A DNA stretch of 64,000 bases, from the NCBI RefSeq assembly GCF_014126615.1, contig NZ_CP059896.1, positions 3,597,328 to 3,661,327 on the forward strand. The letters run 5' to 3'. The notes below the pieces were generated by a model that saw only the letters and a list, made by a program, of their open reading frames with translations, was not told where the DNA came from and did not search any database. The position numbers and the translations under genes are program-made. Positions 58,228 through 64,000 of the stretch are shown in pieces. Source of the DNA: Ciceribacter thiooxidans. Lineage in GTDB: Bacteria > Pseudomonadota > Alphaproteobacteria > Rhizobiales > Rhizobiaceae. Each line of letters starts with the position of its first letter. Positions within the stretch are counted from its first letter, which is position 1.

Positions 58228-58250
58228 GGCGGGGGACGGCGTCCTCCGCC
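58228..58250. terminator. Hairpin between convergent dehydratase and SDR genes
   Basis: GGCGGGGGAC and GTCCTCCGCC pair over 10 bp with one G-T wobble and a 3-base loop. No T-run is seen. Confidence 0.55.
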
Positions 58251-58254
58251 GTCG

Positions 58255-59022
58255 TCAGATGACGGCGCTCATCCCGCCGTCCACATAGATAATCTGGCCA
58301 TTGACGTAATCGGAAGCGGAGGAGGCGAGAAAGATCGCCGTGCCGACGAGCTCCTCCGGCTTGCCCCAGCGTCGCGACGGCGTCCGTGCCTTCACCCAGG
58401 CGTCGAACTGGGGATTGGAGGTCAGGGCCTGATTCATATCGGTCAGCATGTAACCGGGGCCGATTGCATTGGCCTGGATGCCGTTTTCCGCCCATTCGGC
58501 GGTCATTGCCTGGGTCAGCATCTTGATGCCGCCCTTGGCAGCCGTGTAGGGCGCTATGGTCGGGCGCGCAAGGCCGCTCATCAACGAACCGATGTTGATG
58601 ATCTTGCCGCGTCCGCGCGGAATCATGCGCCTGGCCGCTTCACGTCCGACGATGAAGGCGCTGGTGAGATTGGTATCGATGACCGAGTGCCACTCGTCGA
58701 GCGACAGCTCGATCATCGGCTTGCGAAGCTGGATGCCGGCATTGTTTACGAGGATGTCGACCTTCAGCCCCTCGGCGTCCAGCGTCGCAAAGGCCTCGAC
58801 CACTGATTTCTCATCGGTCACGTCGAAGGCGGCAGTCCTGACGGAAAGGCCTTCGGCTCGCAAGCCCTCGGCGCTTTCCGCGAGGCGCGCGGTGTTGGTT
58901 CCGTTGATGACGAGGGAAGCCCCGGCGTGGCCGAGCGCACGAGCAATGGCGTAGCCGAGGCCGCGGGAAGAGCCGGTGACGAGCGCCGTTCGGCCGGTGA
59001 GATCAAACGAATAGCTTTGCAA
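58255..59022 (-). CDS. Short-chain dehydrogenase, gluconate 5-dehydrogenase-like
   Basis: The 255-residue SDR has TGSSRGLG, the LVINGTNTARLAESAEGLRA segment and VNNAGIQLRKPMIELSLDEW typical of gluconate 5-dehydrogenase (IdnO), the catalytic YTAAKGG and the closing SASDYVNGQIIYVDGGMSA. It would interconvert a keto-acid and a hydroxyacid in the sugar-acid pathway. The start is a TTG at 59022 behind GGAGAG. Confidence 0.86.
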   Translation of the reverse strand: MQSYSFDLTGRTALVTGSSRGLGYAIARALGHAGASLVINGTNTARLAESAEGLRAEGLSVRTAAFDVTDEKSVVEAFATLDAEGLKVDILVNNAGIQLRKPMIELSLDEWHSVIDTNLTSAFIVGREAARRMIPRGRGKIINIGSLMSGLARPTIAPYTAAKGGIKMLTQAMTAEWAENGIQANAIGPGYMLTDMNQALTSNPQFDAWVKARTPSRRWGKPEELVGTAIFLASSASDYVNGQIIYVDGGMSAVI

Positions 59023-59077
59023 GTCGCTCTCCTGGAATCCTGCAGCACAAGCGAGACTGCAGCCGTCAATGGCTGTG

Positions 59078-60817
59078 TCAGACGTTTTTTTCTTCCGTCA
59101 GCAGACCACTGGTTTTCAGCAGTGCGGCAAAACGGCCGCCGCCGGCACTCAGCTCGTCGTAGCCGCCCTTTTCCACGATCCGGCCGTGATCCAGGAAGAG
59201 AACGATGTCGGCTTCCCGCACTGTGGAAAGCCTGTGCGCGATAATGAAGGTCGTTCTGTCCTTGCGCAGCCGGTCGATGGCAGCCTTGACGCGGGCTTCC
59301 GTTTCGACGTCGAGTGCACTCGTCGCTTCGTCGAGTACCAGTATCGGCGCGTTCTTGAGGATAGCCCGCGCGATCGCGATACGTTGACGCTCCCCGCCCG
59401 AGAGCCGGTTGCCGCGCTCGCCGACCTCTGTCGTATAACCCGCCAGGCGGCTATCGATGAACTCGACCGCCGCCGCTGCTTCCGCCGCCTTCATGACGTC
59501 CTCGTCGGTTGCATCCTCCCTGCCGATCCGGATGTTCTCGCTGATCGAGCGGTTGAGCAGCCCGGCGTCCTGGAACACCGTCGCAATCGAATGGCGCAGG
59601 GATTTGCGTGTGACGGTTGAAATATCGACGCCGTCGATGAAAATCTTTCCCGCCTGCGGTTCGTGGACGCGTTGAAGAAGGTTGATCAAGGTGGTCTTGC
59701 CGGCTCCGGTCGGACCGACGATGGCGATCGTCTGCCCGGCTTTCACCCTGAAGGAAATGTCGTGAACCCCCTGGGTGGTGTTGGCGAAATCGAAGGAAAC
59801 ATTCCGAAACTCGACGTCGCCGCGGACATCGATAAGCTCGCCGGCACCCGCGGGTTCTTCACGTTCCTGGACAGAGTCTTCGAGCTGGTAGAAGTCTTCG
59901 AGCTTCGCCCGCGCTTCGAAGATTTGGGTTGCGAAGGCTCGCATCTGATCCAGGCGCCCGATGAGAAGCCCTGCGAAGCCGGTGAAGGCGATGATGTCGC
60001 CGACCTTCAGTTGGCCTGCCTGGACGAGAATCGTTCCGACGACGAGAATGACCAGCATGGAAACGGTCGAGGCGATTCGGTTGAGGGCGCTCGCAATCGC
60101 CCACCAGTCGAGAACCGGGTATTGCGCAGCGAGCAGCTGCTGGGTGTATTGCTTGAGCGCTCGTGTTTCGGCTTCGATCCTGTTGTAGCTGTGTACTACC
60201 GAGACGTTGCTGATCGAATCGCTCACATGCGAGAAGACGGTGTGATAATGCCTCTCGACCGAAGCCTGCCCTTCCTTCGTGCGGTTCATCACCACCTTGC
60301 CGATGATCATATAAAGAACGCCGAGTACCACCAGCACGAGAGTCAGGCGGAAGTCCATCGAGAGCGCCGTCGGAAGCAGAAGCGTAAGCGCAACGGCCGT
60401 CGCAAGGTGTGTGCGCATGAACTCGAGCCAGAGTCCGAACAGTGTCTCGCTTGCGCGAAGCAGCGTATGGAGCGCATTGGACGTTCCGCGCTGGTGATGC
60501 CAGTTGAGCGGCATGGAGATGATGCGCCCGAAGGCTTCGGTGAGGAGGTCGGCACGGCGGCCGTGGGCCAGACGATCAGCCTCCCGGGCGACCAGGACGT
60601 AGGCGATGGTGTTGAATACGCCGAAGCATCCCCACAGTATGAGGATGTTGGTGGCATCCCGTTTTTCCGAGATCGCGTCGACGATTCGTCCGAAAAGCAC
60701 CGGTTCCACGATCGTTATGACGGCCAGGATGACGTTGGCGACGACGACGAGCGCGACCTTCATCCGGTAGGTTGCGAGATATCGCAGCGCTTTTATATAG
60801 ACTTGAAGCAAAGACAA
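59078..60817 (-). CDS. ndvA: Cyclic beta-1,2-glucan exporter ATP-binding/permease protein
   Basis: NdvA (ChvA) exports cyclic beta-1,2-glucan to the periplasm, where it supports osmotic adaptation and root nodule invasion or plant attachment. The 579-residue half-transporter has a six-helix domain and a C-terminal ATPase: Walker A GPTGAGKT, signature LSGGERQRIAIARAI, Walker B ILVLDEATSALD. VAREADRLAHGRRADLLTEA and NWHHQRGTSNALHTLLRASE match NdvA closely. The start is a TTG at 60817 behind GAGAG. The divergent regulator region lies upstream. Confidence 0.95.
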   Translation of the reverse strand: MSLLQVYIKALRYLATYRMKVALVVVANVILAVITIVEPVLFGRIVDAISEKRDATNILILWGCFGVFNTIAYVLVAREADRLAHGRRADLLTEAFGRIISMPLNWHHQRGTSNALHTLLRASETLFGLWLEFMRTHLATAVALTLLLPTALSMDFRLTLVLVVLGVLYMIIGKVVMNRTKEGQASVERHYHTVFSHVSDSISNVSVVHSYNRIEAETRALKQYTQQLLAAQYPVLDWWAIASALNRIASTVSMLVILVVGTILVQAGQLKVGDIIAFTGFAGLLIGRLDQMRAFATQIFEARAKLEDFYQLEDSVQEREEPAGAGELIDVRGDVEFRNVSFDFANTTQGVHDISFRVKAGQTIAIVGPTGAGKTTLINLLQRVHEPQAGKIFIDGVDISTVTRKSLRHSIATVFQDAGLLNRSISENIRIGREDATDEDVMKAAEAAAAVEFIDSRLAGYTTEVGERGNRLSGGERQRIAIARAILKNAPILVLDEATSALDVETEARVKAAIDRLRKDRTTFIIAHRLSTVREADIVLFLDHGRIVEKGGYDELSAGGGRFAALLKTSGLLTEEKNV

Positions 60818-61527
60818 TGGTGTTCTCTCAATTCGTGCGCGTTGCCGTACAGGTTTGGTTCACGCCTCCCGACGACGCAAAGTTCATTGCGGTGCTTCGT
60901 CGAAGGGCTCGCGTTCGCGTGTTCCAGCATAACCGGACCTGTCGGGCGTAATTTCGGCAGAAACCACTATAAGTCAGCGGGTCACCGCTAGCCAGTTTTC
61001 GATTGCATGACAAGATTTTGCATGTCGTAATTAAGGGCATCCTAACCGAATCTGGTAGTCTAGCTTCACCGCACGACACAAGGGCTCGTGGAAATATCCG
61101 AAGGCATTCCGAAGATGGATGCCGCGGCGCGTCAGAGGGGATACAGATGAGCATAAACCAGATCGTTCAGTTCTGGGGTTGTGAATGAGGGCGTTGTGAA
61201 TGCAAGACTCGGGGATTCGATGGAGCGATTACGACAGATCGTGGCCGTGTGCGCCGCAAGGTTCTGCTGCGCTTGCGGGGATGATCAGCGCCGTTTTTAC
61301 GATGGCGTCGAAGTATGGCGATACCCTGATGAGGCGCAGATGAGGTTGAGGAGAGCCGGAGCGAGAAGGATGATGCGACTTGAGCATGCAGGCCGATCGG
61401 CTGAGGGGTCCGGAATACGCGCCATTCGCGCCGGACGCCGAGGCTGCGCAAGGCGGTGTGAGCAGCGCTGGATGCGGGACGTTTGGTCAGCGATGTTGAT
61501 GCGGTGAGTGCAGCGCAATGCCGCAAG

Positions 61528-61543
61528 AACGATCGCGATCGTT
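61528..61543. repeat. Perfect 16-bp palindrome
   Basis: AACGATCGCGATCGTT reads the same on both strands. It lies mid-way in the gene-free stretch and could be a protein-binding site. Confidence 0.55.
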
Positions 61544-61876
61544 GTTGGGCTTGTGAGGTAAGAAACGGTTGCGGCCGTCTGCTGCAGCGCATGTCACACG
61601 CTGGCCATGCTTCTCGGCAGCTCCGGCGCTGAGATGGCGCGTTACGAGAGCCTCTTCAGCGATGGCTGCATGCTCAGGCATACACCGCATCGTCGTTCTC
61701 TTCCTGAGCTCATCGGTCATCTCGAGGCGTCATGCCGCTACTTCGCACGCCATTGTAACGGCGGTGCTGATGCAGCTCGCAGTCAGGCACCGGCATTCAC
61801 CTTCCGCCTGGCGCAACACGGCATGACTGGCTTGCAATCGGCTCTTCATCAACCTCGAGATCGCGTCTACGCTGAA

Positions 61877-61894
61877 CCCGTTAAAACGGGGAGG
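61877..61894 (+). promoter_or_regulatory. Palindrome overlapping the LuxR ribosome binding site
   Basis: CCCGTTAAAACGGG (61877-61890) is self-complementary. The ribosome binding site GGGGAGG (61888-61894) begins inside its right arm, so folding or a bound factor could limit translation. Confidence 0.5.
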
Positions 61895-61899
61895 ATTAC

Positions 61900-62613
61900 C
61901 TGGTTGTAGCTGACGAATGCAAGAATGCCGAGGATCTGACGGCGGAGCTTGAAAAACTGCTGAACCACTATCAGTTCGACTACTATGGTGTCGTCCGGCA
62001 GCCGAAACCGAATGAAAATCCGATGAGGCTGGTGCTGGCGGGCCGGTGGCCCGAGCGGTGGCCGGAAACCTATATAGCCAAGAAATATGTCCTCATTGAT
62101 CCGACAGTTCGATACCTCGGTCAGGCGCAACGCGGATTCCGGTGGCGCGACACGATATCGGTTTTCCGCGGAGATCCCCACCGCAAGCGTATGGAACGCA
62201 TGATGGCTGATTCACAGCGCTTCGGGCTGGAAGACGGCTACATCTTTCCGATCCATGGTCGTAACGGCCTCCTCGGCAACATGACGGTCGGCGGTAAGCC
62301 CGTGGAACTTTCGCCTGTCGAGATGACGCTTTTCGAAGCCGTAGCAAAAAAAGCCTTTTGGCGCTTGATGGAGCTGCGGCGCCAGTCGGGCGAACTCGAG
62401 TCGGTCAGTAAGGTCGAAACGCGGATGACGCGCAGGGAAATGGAGGTCCTGAACTATCTGGCCGATGGTCTCACGTCGAACGACATCAGCCGGATTCTCA
62501 AGATCTCGAACCATACGGTGGACTGGTACATGAACGGCATTCAGGACAAGCTGAATGCGAAGAACCGCCAGCACGTCGTCGCGCTTGCGTTCCGCCTTGG
62601 CCTGATAACCTGA
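61900..62613 (+). CDS. expR: LuxR family acyl-homoserine-lactone-type regulator (ExpR-like)
   Basis: Using CTG at 61900 as the start (GGGGAGG 5 bases upstream) gives 237 residues. The ligand domain then has Trp54, Tyr58, Asp67, Pro68 and Trp82, exactly the spacing of TraR Trp57, Tyr61, Asp70, Pro71 and Trp85. The helix-turn-helix domain is LTSNDISRILKISNHTVDWY. The first ATG (62023) would cut away the first helix. No acyl-HSL synthase is in the window. From memory, S. meliloti expR also lies between ndvA and pyc, so this is probably its counterpart; the symbol is therefore tentative. Confidence 0.75.
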   Translation: MVVADECKNAEDLTAELEKLLNHYQFDYYGVVRQPKPNENPMRLVLAGRWPERWPETYIAKKYVLIDPTVRYLGQAQRGFRWRDTISVFRGDPHRKRMERMMADSQRFGLEDGYIFPIHGRNGLLGNMTVGGKPVELSPVEMTLFEAVAKKAFWRLMELRRQSGELESVSKVETRMTRREMEVLNYLADGLTSNDISRILKISNHTVDWYMNGIQDKLNAKNRQHVVALAFRLGLIT

Positions 62614-62724
62614 GACGCCATATTTTTCTCCCAGTCGGTCGGACAAATTGAACTTCCTGTGACAACAGGATAAGGAGATTTCGCGGTGCAGCATGCCCGT
62701 GGCCGATCGACTGAGGAGACCGAT

Positions 62725-64000
62725 TTGACCATTTCCAAGATTCTTGTTGCCAACCGATCCGAGATCGCCATCCGCGTTTTCCGTGCGGCGAACGAACTGG
62801 GACTGAAAACAGTCGCGATCTGGGCCGAGGAAGACAAGCTTTCGCTGCACCGTTTCAAGGCGGACGAGAGCTATCAGGTGGGGCGAGGTCCGCACCTTGC
62901 GCGTGATCTTGGTCCTATCGAGAGCTATCTTTCCATCGAGGAAATCATCCGCGTCGCCAAGCTTTCAGGAGCCGATGCGATCCATCCCGGCTATGGCCTC
63001 CTGTCCGAGAGTCCGGAATTCGTCGACGCCTGCAATGCTGCGGGCATCACTTTTATCGGACCCAAGGCCGACACCATGCGCCAGTTGGGTAACAAGGTTG
63101 CGGCGCGCAATCTTGCAATCAGCGTCGGCGTTCCGGTGGTGCCGGCGACCGAGCCGCTGCCAGACGACATGGCAGAGGTCGCCCGCATGGCCGAAGCGAT
63201 CGGCTATCCGGTGATGCTGAAGGCCTCCTGGGGCGGCGGTGGACGCGGGATGCGTGCGATCCGTGATCCGAAGGATCTGGCGCGCGAAGTTACTGAGGCC
63301 AAGCGCGAAGCCAAGGCGGCCTTCGGCAAGGACGAGGTCTACCTCGAGAAGCTGGTCGAGAACGCCCGGCACGTCGAAAGCCAGATCCTCGGCGACACTT
63401 ACGGCAATGCCGTACACCTCTATGAACGCGACTGTTCCATCCAGCGCCGTAACCAGAAGGTCGTCGAACGCGCTCCTGCACCCTACCTGAACGCCGCCCA
63501 GCGTAAGGAACTCGCCGAATACTCGCTGAAGATCGCCCGTGCGACCAACTACATAGGTGCCGGTACGGTCGAGTACCTGATGGATGCCGACACCGGAAAA
63601 TTCTACTTCATCGAAGTCAACCCGCGCATCCAGGTCGAGCACACCGTGACCGAAGCGGTGACCGGCATCGACATCGTCAAGGCGCAGATCCACATCCTCG
63701 AAGGACATGCAATCGGCACGCCCGAGTCCGGCGTTCCGAAGCAGGAAGATATCCGTCTCAACGGGCACGCGCTGCAGTGCCGGATCACGACCGAAGACCC
63801 GGAGCAGAACTTCATCCCGGACTACGGTCGTATTACGGCCTATCGCGGAGCGACCGGCTTCGGTATTCGCCTGGATGGTGGCACCGCCTATTCGGGAGCC
63901 GTCATCACCCGCTACTACGATCCGTTGCTGGAAAAGGTGACCGCCTGGGCGCCGACGCCGGAGGAGGCGATCCGGCGAATGGACCGCGCGCTGCGCGAAT
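62725..64000 (+). CDS. pyc: Pyruvate carboxylase, N-terminal part (runs off the window)
   Basis: Pyc carboxylates pyruvate to oxaloacetate with biotin and ATP and refills the TCA cycle. The 425 visible codons cover the biotin carboxylase domain: ISKILVANRSEIAIRVFRAA, GADAIHPGYGLLSESPEFVD, the ATP-grasp loop KASWGGGGRGMR and FIEVNPRIQVEHTVTE. The carboxyltransferase and biotin domains lie beyond base 64000. I use the TTG at 62725, with GAGGAG upstream, because the conserved sequence begins there. A GTG at 62686, also with GGAG, would add 13 residues. Confidence 0.95.
   Translation, partial: MTISKILVANRSEIAIRVFRAANELGLKTVAIWAEEDKLSLHRFKADESYQVGRGPHLARDLGPIESYLSIEEIIRVAKLSGADAIHPGYGLLSESPEFVDACNAAGITFIGPKADTMRQLGNKVAARNLAISVGVPVVPATEPLPDDMAEVARMAEAIGYPVMLKASWGGGGRGMRAIRDPKDLAREVTEAKREAKAAFGKDEVYLEKLVENARHVESQILGDTYGNAVHLYERDCSIQRRNQKVVERAPAPYLNAAQRKELAEYSLKIARATNYIGAGTVEYLMDADTGKFYFIEVNPRIQVEHTVTEAVTGIDIVKAQIHILEGHAIGTPESGVPKQEDIRLNGHALQCRITTEDPEQNFIPDYGRITAYRGATGFGIRLDGGTAYSGAVITRYYDPLLEKVTAWAPTPEEAIRRMDRALRE

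Larger units (their letters stand above)
60818..61899. other. 1.1-kb region without a convincing gene between ndvA and the LuxR gene
   Basis: Short frames occur on both strands, but none has a good ribosome binding site, natural protein text or strong codon bias. The stretch holds the ndvA promoter region, a 16-bp perfect palindrome at 61528-61543 and the palindromic leader of the LuxR gene. It could hold a small RNA or a decayed gene. Confidence 0.5.

Noticed and set aside
59663..60991. 442-residue frame antisense to ndvA
   Set aside because: Shadow of ndvA; no ribosome binding site and unnatural composition.
61181..61507. 108-residue plus-strand frame upstream of the LuxR gene
   Set aside because: Rich in arginine, cysteine and methionine, weak start context, and no recognisable domain.

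Overview
The window is a high-GC alphaproteobacterial chromosome segment from the Rhizobiaceae, close to Sinorhizobium/Ensifer. The main pointers are rpoH2 with an EcfG-type promoter, an obgE-proB-proA-nadD-rsfS-rlmH-envC-ctpA gene string, a tail-less second FtsZ (FtsZ2), an imuA-imuB-dnaE2 cassette behind a GAAC-N7-GAAC LexA box, and ndvA (cyclic beta-glucan exporter) followed by a LuxR regulator and pyc. From memory this last arrangement resembles the ndvA-expR-pyc neighbourhood of Sinorhizobium meliloti. There are no rRNA genes, insertion sequences, phage genes or CRISPR arrays. One tRNA (Ser-CGA) is present. The first gene (M48 protease) and the last (pyc) run off the window.

Layout. 1-7.3 kb: M48 protease, rpoH2, a PAP2 phosphatase, leuB and leuD, a CitE-like lyase and three small genes. 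7.4-14.0 kb: SOS mutasome imuA-imuB-dnaE2, then bfd-bfr iron storage. 14.0-24.0 kb, minus strand: rppH, a divergent polysaccharide deacetylase, ctpA, envC, rlmH, rsfS, nadD, proA, proB and obgE, which join RNA decay, envelope remodelling, ribosome maturation, NAD and proline synthesis. 24-26.5 kb: two acetyltransferases, rpmA, rplU and tRNA-Ser. 26.7-33.4 kb: an ABC-F protein, DUF992, an acetyltransferase, OsmC, an SDR, a 53-residue ORF, ftsZ2 and a YigZ/IMPACT protein. 33.9-39.3 kb: a complete five-gene dipeptide-type ABC importer on the plus strand. 39.4-44.8 kb: a second complete importer on the minus strand, divergent from a GntR regulator, an enolase-superfamily enzyme and a DMT transporter (45.0-47.9 kb).

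48.0-59.0 kb looks like a sugar-acid catabolic locus. It holds a TRAP transporter, a fumarylacetoacetate-hydrolase-fold enzyme, a second GntR regulator, an FAD-linked 2-hydroxyacid dehydrogenase, a DenD-like dehydrogenase, a GarR/LtnD-like dehydrogenase, an IlvD/Edd-type dehydratase and a gluconate-5-dehydrogenase-like SDR. Two near-identical 21-bp sites (52058-52078 and 54475-54495, 17 of 21 bases shared) lie upstream of its operons and are good candidates for the GntR operator. The hydrolase-fold gene carries a one-base frameshift near 51720, so this copy is either broken or carries a sequencing error.

59.1-64.0 kb: ndvA (minus), a 1.1-kb stretch without a convincing gene, a LuxR-type regulator that appears to begin at a CTG codon behind a strong ribosome binding site, and the biotin carboxylase part of pyruvate carboxylase. 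Function calls rest on reading the translations and on knowledge of the families. No database search was made, so substrates of the transporters and catabolic enzymes are inferences.
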